Part shown: positions 16,525-25,386 of the stretch, piece by piece | Layout: every line of letters begins with the position of its first letter | Numbering within the stretch: the first letter of the stretch is position 1 | Assembly: GCF_900108105.1 (NCBI RefSeq) | Contig: NZ_FNUR01000002.1 | Location: forward strand, 1 to 64,000 | DNA from: Butyrivibrio sp. Su6 | GTDB lineage: Bacteria > Bacillota > Clostridia > Lachnospirales > Lachnospiraceae | Direction: 5' to 3' | DNA: 64,000 bases | Made by a program: the position numbers and the translations under genes | Notes under the pieces: model-generated | What the model saw: the letters and a program-made list of their open reading frames with translations, nothing else | Database searches by the model: none | What the model was told of the DNA's origin: nothing

Positions 16525-19122
16525 TTGAAGACAGAAAATAAGAAACCAAAATATATATATATAGGTTCATTCCTGACAACTATAATAAAGCATTTGCCCT
16601 CAATTATTCTGGCTTTGATCATAGTTATTGCGGTCATATTTGTTATTAACTACAAGCCTGCAGTAGAGGAAAAAGAGCTGGTTCAGCCCTATACCTTTGA
16701 GGGAAATGACACACCTGTTGTAGTAGACAACGGTGAACTGAAACTCACAATGGATCCTTTGACAACAGCTTTTGAACTTGAGGTTAAGGATTCCGGAAAA
16801 GTATGGCGCTCAAATCCTGCGGATGTCTTAGAGGATACAGCAGCCCTTGATGATCAAAAGACATTCCTTCAGTCCCCGCTTGTTATGTCATATTCCATAA
16901 CTCAGGGACTTGAGACAACCTACAGCACTTTTGGCTATAGCACAAACAACGGAATATACGAGATCGTTCCGGGGGACAATGAGATAAGGGTCAACTACTC
17001 CCTTGGTAATGTGGAAAAAGAATATGTGGTACCGCCGGTTATCACTGAAACAGAGATGAATGACTGGCTTTCAAAGATGGACAAAAAAGAAGCCGATCTT
17101 GTTAAGCAGTACTACAAGAAATACGACATCAACAAGCTCACAGCAAAAGACAACAAGGATGAGCTTTTAGCAAATTATCCAAGCATGGAAAATGAAGTTA
17201 TCTACGTTCTCAGAAGCGGAACAAAAGAGAACGTGAAAAAGACCATTGAAGAGAAGTTTGCAGGAGTTGGTTACACATATGAGAACTTCCTTGCGGACAA
17301 AGAGCTTGATCTTTCAGTTAAGACTTCAGAAAACCCAGTGTTCAATGTCAGCGTAGTTTACAAGCTCGAGGGAAAAGATCTGGTGGTAGAAGTTCCACTT
17401 AAAGACCTTGAGTACGACAAAGAAACACCTATCTATACAATAACTCCTCTTCCATATTTTGGAGCAGGCGGTCCAAACGATAAAGGATTTATGTTTGTTC
17501 CTGAAGGTGGCGGAGCAACAATTAACTTCAACAACGGCAAGACTTCACAGAGCAGCTATTACACAAACGTTTATGGCTGGGATATGTGCCTTTCAAGAGA
17601 TGCTGTAGTACACAACACAAGAGCATATTACGGTGTGTACGGTGTATCTGAAGGAAATGATTCTTTTATCTGCATCCTGGAAGAGGGAAGCCCATATGCT
17701 TCTATTCAGGCAGACATAGCAGGAAAGAACCACAGTTACAACTATGTAAATGCAAAATACAGTATCTGTCAGAGAGAAAAATATGATGTAGGCGATATCG
17801 CTAACTCAGATATTTATGAATATATAAGAGAGTTGCCGGATGAGACTCTGACTCAGAGGTACACCTTCGTAAATTCAGGAGATTATGTGGACATGGCAAA
17901 GTGCTATGGCAAGTATCTCCAGGACAAGTACGCAGGATATATGGACCTTGTTAGTGATGCAAGTACTCCTGTAGCTATTGAAATGGTGGGAGCCATCGAC
18001 AAGGTTAAGCAGGTTGTGGGTGTTCCTGTATCAAGACCACTTAAACTCACAGGTTATAAAGATGCAGAAAATATAGTTGAAGACCTTAGTGCTAACGGCG
18101 TTTCAAACATGAAAGTAAAAATGCTTGGCTGGTGTAACGGCGGTGTTCAGCAAAAGATACTTAGGAAAACAAAAACAATTTCTGATCTTGGAAGCAAAAA
18201 AGACTTAAAGAACATGATAGCTTCTGCTAATGAAAAAGGAGCTGAAGTTTATCTAAATGGTGTAACACAGTACGCATATGACAGCAACCTTCTCGATGGA
18301 TTCTTCTCTTTTAGAGATGCAGCAAAATTCATAAGTAAGGAAAGAGCTGAGCTTTACAATTACAGCCATGTAACTTATGCACAGAGGGAAAACACAGATA
18401 ACAACTACTTCCTTCTTCACACGGATCTTTCAAAGAAGTTGTCAGATGTGCTTGTAAAGAGCAGTAGCAGTCTCGGTGCAGGTGCTTGCTTTGAAGATTT
18501 GGGAATGGATCTTTCGTCTGACTTCTCCAGAAAGAAGACCTACAGCAGAGAAGCTGTAAAGAACCTCCAGGTTGAGCAGCTTAAAGGATACGCAGATGGC
18601 GGATCAAAGCTCATGATAAACATGGGTAATGATTATGCAATTCCTTTCTGTTCCATGGTTACCGAGATGGACTTAAGAGGAAGTGAATACACGATCCTTG
18701 ATGAGTGTGTTCCATTCTTCCAGATAGCAGTACACGGAAGAGTTGATTATACAGGTAATCCTATAAATATTTGCGGTAACGCTGAAAACGAAGTCTTATA
18801 TAGTGCTGAGTATGGAGCAGGCCTGTGCTTTTCCTTCATGGAAGAGAGCTCTTTTGCCACTCAGAAAACTCTGTACACAGATTACTATGGTTCAACATAT
18901 GATTCCTGGAAAGACAAGATGCTTGGTATCTACAACAGATACAATGCAGAACTGGGACACACATTCAATCAGGAAATGGTTGGACATAAGAACTTAAATT
19001 CAGATGTTTCATGTACAGAATATGCAGATGGAACACAAGTATACGTCAATTATGGTTACAGCGACTTTACTACAGATGAAGGCATAAAAGTACCGGCAAG
19101 AGACTATATCGTTAAGAGATAA
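16525..19122 (+). CDS. DUF5696-like membrane-anchored ectoprotein
   Basis: An 865-residue protein with one N-terminal membrane helix (about 25-44) and a large outside part. I place the start at TTG 16525 because AAGAGGTG ends 6 nt upstream; GTG 16516 is the alternative. The sequence resembles the DUF5696 family. An N-terminal beta-rich half (VVVDNGELKLTMDP; PLPYFGAGGPNDKGFMFVPEG) is followed by a probable TIM-barrel-like half (LKVKMLGWCNGG; GAEVYLNGVTQYAYD; GACFEDLGMDLSSDF; GSKLMINMGNDYAIP), which has the look of a glycoside hydrolase. The Glu-Asp of FEDLG is a candidate catalytic site, but this is inference. Its position between two transporter sets suggests it presents or trims the imported polysaccharide. 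Confidence 0.72.
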   Translation: MKTENKKPKYIYIGSFLTTIIKHLPSIILALIIVIAVIFVINYKPAVEEKELVQPYTFEGNDTPVVVDNGELKLTMDPLTTAFELEVKDSGKVWRSNPADVLEDTAALDDQKTFLQSPLVMSYSITQGLETTYSTFGYSTNNGIYEIVPGDNEIRVNYSLGNVEKEYVVPPVITETEMNDWLSKMDKKEADLVKQYYKKYDINKLTAKDNKDELLANYPSMENEVIYVLRSGTKENVKKTIEEKFAGVGYTYENFLADKELDLSVKTSENPVFNVSVVYKLEGKDLVVEVPLKDLEYDKETPIYTITPLPYFGAGGPNDKGFMFVPEGGGATINFNNGKTSQSSYYTNVYGWDMCLSRDAVVHNTRAYYGVYGVSEGNDSFICILEEGSPYASIQADIAGKNHSYNYVNAKYSICQREKYDVGDIANSDIYEYIRELPDETLTQRYTFVNSGDYVDMAKCYGKYLQDKYAGYMDLVSDASTPVAIEMVGAIDKVKQVVGVPVSRPLKLTGYKDAENIVEDLSANGVSNMKVKMLGWCNGGVQQKILRKTKTISDLGSKKDLKNMIASANEKGAEVYLNGVTQYAYDSNLLDGFFSFRDAAKFISKERAELYNYSHVTYAQRENTDNNYFLLHTDLSKKLSDVLVKSSSSLGAGACFEDLGMDLSSDFSRKKTYSREAVKNLQVEQLKGYADGGSKLMINMGNDYAIPFCSMVTEMDLRGSEYTILDECVPFFQIAVHGRVDYTGNPINICGNAENEVLYSAEYGAGLCFSFMEESSFATQKTLYTDYYGSTYDSWKDKMLGIYNRYNAELGHTFNQEMVGHKNLNSDVSCTEYADGTQVYVNYGYSDFTTDEGIKVPARDYIVKR

Positions 19123-19136
19123 GGAAGGCATCCTTT

Positions 19137-20045
19137 ATGAGTAAGCAGACAAAAAAACTGGCGGGTTTACAAAAGCGAAAAGCCATATCGGGATATTGTT
19201 TCATATCACCATTTATTCTTGGTTTTTTGCTGTTCATGATAAAACCTCTTTTTGAATCCTGTTACATGAGTTTTTGTAATGTTGATCTGTCAGCAGGGAA
19301 GGTTACAAAGACATTTTCAGGAATCACCAATTACATATTTGCGTTCAGGGTTGACCCGGAATACAACAGGCTTTTGTGGGAGGAACTATCAAGAATGATG
19401 GTTTACTCACTGGCGATAATAGTATTCAGCTTCTTTGTGGCACTTGTACTGAATCAGAAATTTAAAGGAAGAGCCCTGGTAAGAGCAATATTCTTTTTAC
19501 CTGTTATCCTTTCATCCGGCGTAATCGTGGGAATCGAATCAAACAATCAGCTCATGGCAAACCTGGCACAGAGTATTGAGCAGACAACAGAGGGCGTAAG
19601 TATTACAGGAGCTCTCGAATCAATACTTAGAACAACAGGCGTCGGTGTGAGAGCTTTCGAGCAGGTATTTGAAGTCATAGATAACATTTATGATGTGGCA
19701 CTTGCTTCCGGAATTCAGATCATTATCTTTTTATCAGGTCTTCAGACAATCTCATCAAGTATGTATGAAGCTGCTGATATAGAAGGATGTACAAAGTGGG
19801 AGAGTTTGTGGAAGATAACATTTCCAATGATAAGCTCACTGTTTCTTGTTAACTGGATCTACACAGTTGTTGATTTCTGTATGAGATCAGATAACGGAGT
19901 AATCGAAAAGATCCAGAAGGTAATGATCGAGCAGCAGCAATATGGAAATGCTTCAGCAATGTCATGGATCTATTTCATCCTGGTACTTGCATTTGTGGGA
20001 ATAACATCATTCTTTATTTCTAAGAGGGTTTACTACTATGACTAA
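19137..20045 (+). CDS. Sugar ABC transporter permease, first of second pair
   Basis: CUT1-type permease of 302 residues. Hydrophobic segments begin at GYCFISPFILGFLLFMIKPL and the EAA loop reads SMYEAADIEGCTKWESLWKIT. A longer periplasmic-side insertion (about 125-185, including SIEQTTEGVSITGALESILR) separates two membrane helices and is larger than in the first permease. The gene is 14 bp after the DUF5696-like gene and overlaps the next permease by 8 bp, so it is cotranslated. It would form a second translocation pore in the same operon. Confidence 0.85.
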   Translation: MSKQTKKLAGLQKRKAISGYCFISPFILGFLLFMIKPLFESCYMSFCNVDLSAGKVTKTFSGITNYIFAFRVDPEYNRLLWEELSRMMVYSLAIIVFSFFVALVLNQKFKGRALVRAIFFLPVILSSGVIVGIESNNQLMANLAQSIEQTTEGVSITGALESILRTTGVGVRAFEQVFEVIDNIYDVALASGIQIIIFLSGLQTISSSMYEAADIEGCTKWESLWKITFPMISSLFLVNWIYTVVDFCMRSDNGVIEKIQKVMIEQQQYGNASAMSWIYFILVLAFVGITSFFISKRVYYYD

Positions 20046-21048
20046 TGTAAAAACAAATAGTGCCTACGAAAAGCAGAGCTTTTGGGAGAGGAACAAACAG
20101 TCCGGAGGATATCTGCTTAGAAAAGTAATAGGAGAAAGAGCTGTAAGCATTATAAGATTCATTCTTCTTTTTGGAATGTGCTTCATGATCATTCAGCCGA
20201 TCCTGAATAAAATATCTGTCAGCTTCATGACAGAGCAGGATCTTTATAATCCGGTTGTTATCTCGATCCCTGAGCACTTTACAACAGCTAACTACAGACT
20301 GGCAGCAGAGCTCATAAGCTTCAAGCAGGCGCTTTTAAACTCAACACTTATTTCGCTTACAATCGCAGCGCTTCAGATTGCAATGTGCACACTGGTTGGA
20401 TATGGGTTCGCAAGATTTGAATTTCCTTTAAAGAAATTCTGGTTTGCATGTGTGATACTGGTAATCCTTATTCCACCACAGACCATTGCCAGCTCACTCC
20501 ATCTGCACTTCAGATTTTTTGATGTACTTGGACTTTCACAGCTCATAACAGGTCAGACTATTAACCTGAGGGGTTCAAAACTTCCATATTATCTTATGAG
20601 CGCTGGATGCATGGGACTTAAGAATGGTCTTTATATCTACATGATAAGGCAGTACTTCAGAAATATTCCGGGAGATCTGGAAGAAGCTGCATATGTAGAC
20701 GGCTGCGGAACATTTAAGACTTTTATAAGGATCATGCTTCCACAGGCAAAACCAATTCTTACATCATGTTTCCTCTTTGCCTTTGTTTGGCAGTGGACAG
20801 ATGGTTTTTATTCAAGAATGTTCCTTGGAAACACAAAGCTTATAAGTACTGGTCTTTCAAGAATTGTGGACAGTCTCGGAGCATATATTCAGAGAATAAA
20901 TGGTGTAAAGACAACAATTTCAATAGCATATTCAAACTGTATTCTTGCAACGGGAACACTTATGATCATCGTTCCGCTCATTGTTCTGTATCTTTTTGCA
21001 CAGAGAGCATTTGTTGAGAGTATCAGTAATACAGGTATCAAGATGTAA
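20038..21048 (+). CDS. Sugar ABC transporter permease, second of second pair
   Basis: MalG-like CUT1 permease of 336 residues. After a polar N-terminus (about 1-40), six membrane helices are visible; the EAA loop reads DLEEAAYVDGCGTFKTF followed by RIMLPQAKPIL, and the C-terminus ends FVESISNTGIKM. AAGAGGG precedes the ATG inside the end of the previous gene. With the preceding permease and the following lipoprotein binding protein it makes a complete CUT1 importer except for the ATPase. Confidence 0.86.
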   Translation: MTNVKTNSAYEKQSFWERNKQSGGYLLRKVIGERAVSIIRFILLFGMCFMIIQPILNKISVSFMTEQDLYNPVVISIPEHFTTANYRLAAELISFKQALLNSTLISLTIAALQIAMCTLVGYGFARFEFPLKKFWFACVILVILIPPQTIASSLHLHFRFFDVLGLSQLITGQTINLRGSKLPYYLMSAGCMGLKNGLYIYMIRQYFRNIPGDLEEAAYVDGCGTFKTFIRIMLPQAKPILTSCFLFAFVWQWTDGFYSRMFLGNTKLISTGLSRIVDSLGAYIQRINGVKTTISIAYSNCILATGTLMIIVPLIVLYLFAQRAFVESISNTGIKM

Positions 21049-21056
21049 GGTTCCAC

Positions 21057-21073
21057 CCGGACAATAAGTCTGG
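21057..21073 (+). other. Small hairpin before binding-protein gene
   Basis: CCGGAC (21057-21062) pairs with GTCTGG (21068-21073), one pair being a G-U wobble, in the 70-bp gap between the permease and the solute-binding protein. The gap ends in GGAGG. Such hairpins often stabilise the 5' end of highly expressed binding-protein messages; that role is inferred. Confidence 0.4.
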
Positions 21074-21118
21074 ATAACAATAATATTACCTTAGGGGGTA
21101 AAGGAGGATTTTTAGAGT

Positions 21119-22609
21119 ATGAGAAAGTCTCTAACAAACAAAGCAACAGCCGTTATTACAATGGCAGCTATGCTTTTCAGCATGGCAGCTTGTGGCTCAC
21201 AGGAAGCAGCACCAGCAGCAACTGATACTGCTCAGCCAGAAGCAAACACAGAAACAGCTACTGCAGAAGCAACAACAGAAGCAGCTGCAGAAGCTACAGA
21301 AGCACCATCTGATGAATATGATCCATATCAGGTAATCACAGATGCAAGCGGCAACCCAATCGACCTTGGCGGAATGGAGATCATCATCCGTGACTGGTGG
21401 TCATCAGATGAGCCTGCAGCTCCAGCTAACGATTATGAAGAAGCTCTTCAGGAGTACAGAGATTGGATCCAGCAGACATACAACTTCACAATCAAGTCTC
21501 AGGCATTTGGAGACTGGGGTTCAACACCTACAGATTTCGTAGACTATGCAACAACAGGTGGCGATGAGAACTATCTCTTCACACTTCGTGATGACCCAGC
21601 TATCACATCAGCTATGGCTAATGGTCTTATGTATGACCTTGCAACACTTGACTGCCTTGATTTCAATGACATTAAGTTCCAGAGAAACAAGCTCCATGAG
21701 CAGTATTCTAAAGGAAACAGCATCTATGCTATGTTCGCTGGATATTCAGAAGCACGTACAGGTGTATATTTCAACAAGAGACTTCTTAAGGATGCCGGAA
21801 TCGATCCTGAGTCACTTTACGATATGCAGGCAGATGGAACATGGACATGGGATAAGTTCGAAGAGCTTATGCAGAAGGTTCAGCAGGATAAGGACAACGA
21901 TGGTACTGTAGATGTTTGGGGCCTTACACTTAACGAAGGTAACATGACAACAGCAGCTGTATTCTCAAACGGCGGATCATACATCGACAAGGATGCAAGC
22001 GGCAAGTATGTATATAACCTTGAGTCTCCTGAGACACTTGAAGCTCTTGAGTGGACAGTAAACATGTTTACAAACTATGACATGCCAGATCCAGAGGGCG
22101 CTGAGTGGGATTACTACAAGGAAGCATTCATCAATGGTATGGCAGCATTCATGGTTGATGATGAGTACTGCGCAACACCTGGTAACTTCCTTGAGGATAT
22201 GCAGGATGAAGTTGGATTCGTTATGTTCCCTAAGGGACCTAAGATGAACGACTACATCAACGTTTGGACAAACAACCCAATTGCAATTCCAGCATGCTAC
22301 GATGCAGACAAGGCTTGGAAGATCGCATTTGCATGGAACCTTTATACAAACGCTCCTTCAGCTGAGTACCTTGATTACAACGGATATCTTTCAACAGCCA
22401 GAAATGGTATCTTCGATGAGAGAGCAGTTGATGAGACAGTTACTATGATGACAGAAAAGGGAACAATTGCTTACCACGGAATGATTCCTAACCTCAGTCT
22501 TGGCTCAGACTTTGTATGGAACATTGGACCTGGCGTAGTTGTTTCAGAGCAGGTAGAAGCAATCCGTGACACATGGAAAGCTTATGTTGACGAGGCAAAC
22601 GCTCAGTAA
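21119..22609 (+). CDS. Sugar ABC transporter solute-binding lipoprotein
   Basis: Extracellular solute-binding protein of 496 residues. A signal peptide ends in lipobox MAAC (Cys26), followed by an Ala/Thr/Glu-rich tether (about 30-65) and a family-1 binding fold (about 80-490). Landmarks are TGVYFNKRLLKDAGIDPESL, TWTWDKFEEL and LGSDFVWNIGPGV. It shows strong preference for GCA, ACA and CTT codons compared with neighbours, fitting high expression. It follows the second permease pair and is separated from the next gene by a GC-rich hairpin (22615-22636). Ligand unknown; xylo-oligosaccharides are plausible from context. Confidence 0.9.
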   Translation: MRKSLTNKATAVITMAAMLFSMAACGSQEAAPAATDTAQPEANTETATAEATTEAAAEATEAPSDEYDPYQVITDASGNPIDLGGMEIIIRDWWSSDEPAAPANDYEEALQEYRDWIQQTYNFTIKSQAFGDWGSTPTDFVDYATTGGDENYLFTLRDDPAITSAMANGLMYDLATLDCLDFNDIKFQRNKLHEQYSKGNSIYAMFAGYSEARTGVYFNKRLLKDAGIDPESLYDMQADGTWTWDKFEELMQKVQQDKDNDGTVDVWGLTLNEGNMTTAAVFSNGGSYIDKDASGKYVYNLESPETLEALEWTVNMFTNYDMPDPEGAEWDYYKEAFINGMAAFMVDDEYCATPGNFLEDMQDEVGFVMFPKGPKMNDYINVWTNNPIAIPACYDADKAWKIAFAWNLYTNAPSAEYLDYNGYLSTARNGIFDERAVDETVTMMTEKGTIAYHGMIPNLSLGSDFVWNIGPGVVVSEQVEAIRDTWKAYVDEANAQ

Positions 22610-22614
22610 ATCTG

Positions 22615-22636
22615 TTGGGGGTCCTAAGGCCCCCAA
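22615..22636 (+). terminator. GC-rich hairpin after binding-protein gene
   Basis: TTGGGGG (22615-22621) pairs with CCCCCAA (22630-22636) around 8 nt, six bases after the stop codon. No uninterrupted T-run follows directly, so it may act as a partial terminator or 3' stabiliser giving more binding protein than downstream esterase. Confidence 0.55.
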
Positions 22637-22670
22637 AGATCCTACAAAGAAAAGACCTTTCTTTTTCATA

Positions 22671-24332
22671 ATGCAGGGTAAAGAAATATTTGGGGCGCCT
22701 CAGCCTGATGGCCGGGGCGTTCAGTTTCTTTATATGGACTGTGGAAGACTTATAGATGCTGCCAGATTATCAGGTAATATCGAAGACGACTACATGTTAG
22801 AGCTGCTTAAGTCAGCTCAGGGCTTTAAGACAGTTGTCCACAGCATAGGTGTCAGTGTTTCAGGTCGTGATGCAAAAGAACCTGTGAAATTCGTACTTGA
22901 GATGTATCCTGAACGTCCGGGACAAAAAGCTACTCAGATAAAGCAGGAGCTTTACATGGATGGAATGGAAACAGTTATAAATCTTGAGGATATTGAATGG
23001 GAAGCTTCAGATAAAGAAGTGGGGCAGATAAGATTTGAGTTTGGAACTTCAGGAATCCAGGCAGCAGCGGATGTCAGATTCTACCTCAATCAGGGCTTCA
23101 TTGCTCCTGTTCAGCCAATGGAACAGCTGGTTGATTTTAAGTCTTCAAGATATAAAAAGATGATCTCACGGAGTCTGTTGCATGCCGGAAACACCGCAAG
23201 GCTTGAAAAAGTTTTAAGTAAGGCCGGAAGTGGTGAGAATGTCACACTTTCTTTTATTGGAGGATCTATTACACAGGGAGCCGGAGCTATACCAATAAAT
23301 GAGAAATGCTATGCAAAAGTTTTTGCAGATGAGTTCCAGAAAAGATATATCAAAGGCGGGAAAGTGAATTTTATCAAGGCAGGTGTGGGAGGAACTCCCT
23401 CAGAGCTTGGAATGATAAGATTTGAGCGAGATGTACTTAGGGACTACGCTGAAAAACCGGATCTTATAGTCATTGAATTTGCTGTAAATGATGAAGGTGA
23501 TGAGACCAAGGGAGTCTGCTACGAGAGCCTTGTAAGGAAGGCCCTGTCACTTCCATGGAAGCCGGCAGTAGTTTTACTGTTTGCAGTATTTTCTTTTGAC
23601 TGGAATCTTCAGGACAGATTGGGGCCTGTAGGAATCAGATATGATCTTCCTATGGTGAGTGTCCTGGATGCAGTAACAGAGCAGTTTAAGCTTCTTCCGG
23701 AGGATGGAAGGGTTATATCAAAGAATCAGTTCTTTTATGATGTATACCACCCAAGTAATCTTGGCCATCAGATAATGAGCGACTGCCTTATCAATCTGAT
23801 CGATAACGTCAATGAATCAAGGGACACTTCATATGAAGAAGATGAGACACTTCCACATCCGGTAATAGGTGGGGACTTTGAGAAGGTTGAACTGCTGGAT
23901 AAAAAAGAGTTAGAGGCTCTTAAAAAGAAATACAAGATAACAAAACTTGACGCCGGTTCTTTTGACGATGTTGATAAGGATGTTCAGCTTGTGGAGATGG
24001 ACGAAGAAATCATTCCACGACCTGAATTTCCGAATAACTGGGCTTATAATGGGAAAAGCTCAGATCCTGAACCATTTGTCATGAACATTAACTGCAGTAA
24101 GCTGCTACTGGTGTTCAAGGATTCAGGAAGCGCATCCTTTGGAACTGCGCAGGTTTTTGTGGATGAAAAAAAGATAAAGGATGTCAATCCGTTAGAGGTT
24201 GGATGGACACATTGTAATGCCGTGATTCTTTTCAATGAAGAGAAAAACAGGCAGCACAAAGTCGAGATTAAAATGGCGGACGGCATGAACGATAAGAAGT
24301 TTACAATCCTGGGGTTCGGAGTTGTAAGGTAA
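22671..24332 (+). CDS. SGNH-family acetyl esterase with N-terminal binding domain
   Basis: A 553-residue protein. Residues about 10-165 form a beta-rich domain of carbohydrate-binding type; about 190-390 are an SGNH/GDSL hydrolase: nucleophile Ser199 in FIGGSITQG, block II Gly in GVGGTPSELG, Asn in FAVNDEGD, and Asp357/His360 in DVYHPSNLGH. Residues about 460-553 add another beta-rich region. Members of this group in xylan loci usually remove acetyl groups from xylo-oligosaccharides. The start is uncertain: ATG 22671 lacks a strong ribosome binding site, and the frame is open upstream to 22566, inside the previous gene. There is no signal peptide, suggesting action on imported sugars. It is the last gene of the operon, followed by a terminator. 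Confidence 0.8.
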   Translation: MQGKEIFGAPQPDGRGVQFLYMDCGRLIDAARLSGNIEDDYMLELLKSAQGFKTVVHSIGVSVSGRDAKEPVKFVLEMYPERPGQKATQIKQELYMDGMETVINLEDIEWEASDKEVGQIRFEFGTSGIQAAADVRFYLNQGFIAPVQPMEQLVDFKSSRYKKMISRSLLHAGNTARLEKVLSKAGSGENVTLSFIGGSITQGAGAIPINEKCYAKVFADEFQKRYIKGGKVNFIKAGVGGTPSELGMIRFERDVLRDYAEKPDLIVIEFAVNDEGDETKGVCYESLVRKALSLPWKPAVVLLFAVFSFDWNLQDRLGPVGIRYDLPMVSVLDAVTEQFKLLPEDGRVISKNQFFYDVYHPSNLGHQIMSDCLINLIDNVNESRDTSYEEDETLPHPVIGGDFEKVELLDKKELEALKKKYKITKLDAGSFDDVDKDVQLVEMDEEIIPRPEFPNNWAYNGKSSDPEPFVMNINCSKLLLVFKDSGSASFGTAQVFVDEKKIKDVNPLEVGWTHCNAVILFNEEKNRQHKVEIKMADGMNDKKFTILGFGVVR

Positions 24333-24340
24333 TAAGAGAA

Positions 24341-24382
24341 AAGTGCGTGTAGAGGAAAAAGCTCTACAGGCACTTTTTTATT
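24341..24382 (+). terminator. Terminator of the dual-transporter operon
   Basis: AAGTGCGTGTAGAG (24341-24354) pairs with CTCTACAGGCACTT (24362-24375), with one mismatch, and is followed by a T-rich run. It starts 8 bp after the SGNH esterase stop. Confidence 0.85.
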
Positions 24383-24477
24383 TAGTTCATCCTTTTTAGA
24401 AATAACCCTATGATGAAAATCAGAATATGTATTGGGGAAGATACTTAATTTATTAGAAAAGTTTAGATAGCGCCGCC

Positions 24478-25147
24478 GTACGCCACCCTTGACTTTAGCC
24501 TCTGGAAACGCCGTCTCCCCCTCGCCGACGGTGAGGATGATGGGAACAGTAGATTCTATCTCACCGTCGGATCCAGCATTGTAGCGTTTCCATCAGCTCT
24601 GTCAAGGGCAAGCACCTTCGGTGTGGCTGGTTTTTATTGCCTCTGGCTCTGAATCCAGGAACAGTAGGGGTGGCTACTTTCATGGGTGCGCATGGCTATG
24701 TGCTCATTTTACTGTGACAATTTATTATGATACGCCTTGCGATTACAGAATCCATGACCTAATCAACGGATTTCATAAGTCTAGGTCATGTTTTTTGTCA
24801 TGGAATCGCTCTGCGATTACAGAATCCATGACCTAATCAGCAGATTTCAAATGTCTAGGTCATGTTTTTTGTCATGGAACCGCTGTGTGATTACAGAATC
24901 CATGACCTAATCAACGGATTTCATAAGTTTAGGTCATGTTTTTCGTCATGATATCGCTTTGCTATTGCAGAATCCATGACCTAATCAGTGGATTTTCATA
25001 AGTCTAGGTCATGTTTTTTGTCATGGTATAGCTAAGCGATTATAAAATCTATGACTTAATCATCAGAATTCATAAGCCTAGGTCATGTTTAGATAGCTTG
25101 TCCACCCGGCTTTGGGCATATAGCATGATATCGAGCTTGCAGCCACC
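24478..25147 (+). repeat. Composite non-coding repeat, copy A
   Basis: The outer parts of this element recur in inverted orientation at 34889-35361. The left domain (about 24478-24722, from GTACGCCACC to ACTGTGACAAT) matches 35115-35361 with high identity by eye. The right domain matches too: GCTTTGGGCATATAGC (25109-25124) then, after 9 nt, AGCTTGCAGCCACC (25134-25147) corresponds to 34912-34927 and 34889-34902 with one mismatch and the same 9-nt spacing. The core differs: here it is the 74-bp array, in copy B the 32-nt pair. A short ORF can be drawn across the left domain, but both copies are better explained as a dispersed repeat or structured RNA. Confidence 0.8.
24727..25087 (+). repeat. 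74-bp tandem array of hairpins with T-tracts
   Basis: About 4.9 copies of a 74-75-bp unit. CATGACCTA (or its degenerate form) begins at 24753, 24827, 24901, 24975 and about 25050; the matching TAGGTCATG ends at 24790, 24864, 24938, 25013 and 25087. Each 38-nt hairpin is followed by TTTTTT or a close variant and then by a second inverted repeat, TCATGGAATCGC...GCGATTACAGAATCCATGA, whose outer arms overlap the first hairpin, so two alternative folds compete. The last unit is the most divergent and keeps pairing through wobble pairs. Unlike CRISPR, the whole unit is conserved. It occupies the core of composite repeat copy A. Confidence 0.85.
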
Positions 25148-25167
25148 CCTCATCATGAGGGGTGGCT
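25141..25167. repeat. 27-bp palindrome
   Basis: AGCCACCCCTCAT (25141-25153) and its exact complement (25155-25167) flank a single central base. It begins inside the right end of composite repeat A and extends past it. It has no T-tract. From here to the kinase stop codon (25387) no further gene or repeat was recognised. Confidence 0.7.
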
Positions 25168-25386
25168 GGCTTCACAAAATGATCCGGCTCTTTGACGTCT
25201 ATCTCTTGGCTCTGATAAAGCATTCGCTATCTTTGCTGGGATGTTCCTATAAAATACAGCTCATCTTCCGTAAAGCTTATGCTACTTGGACTACCGTATT
25301 TTTCTGCTCTTGTTCATATAAAAAATTATACGCTTAAAGTTATAAAAAGTGCCTAAAACAAAGGATTAAAAGTTTAATCGTATAAG

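Noticed and set aside
24621..24836. Short ORF whose translation matches one at 35105-35371 (minus)
   Set aside because: The similarity is explained by the repeated DNA of the composite element; neither has a ribosome binding site and the copy A frame runs into the 74-bp array.
24727..25087. CRISPR array
   Set aside because: The whole 74-bp unit is conserved, with no unique spacers, and there are no cas genes.
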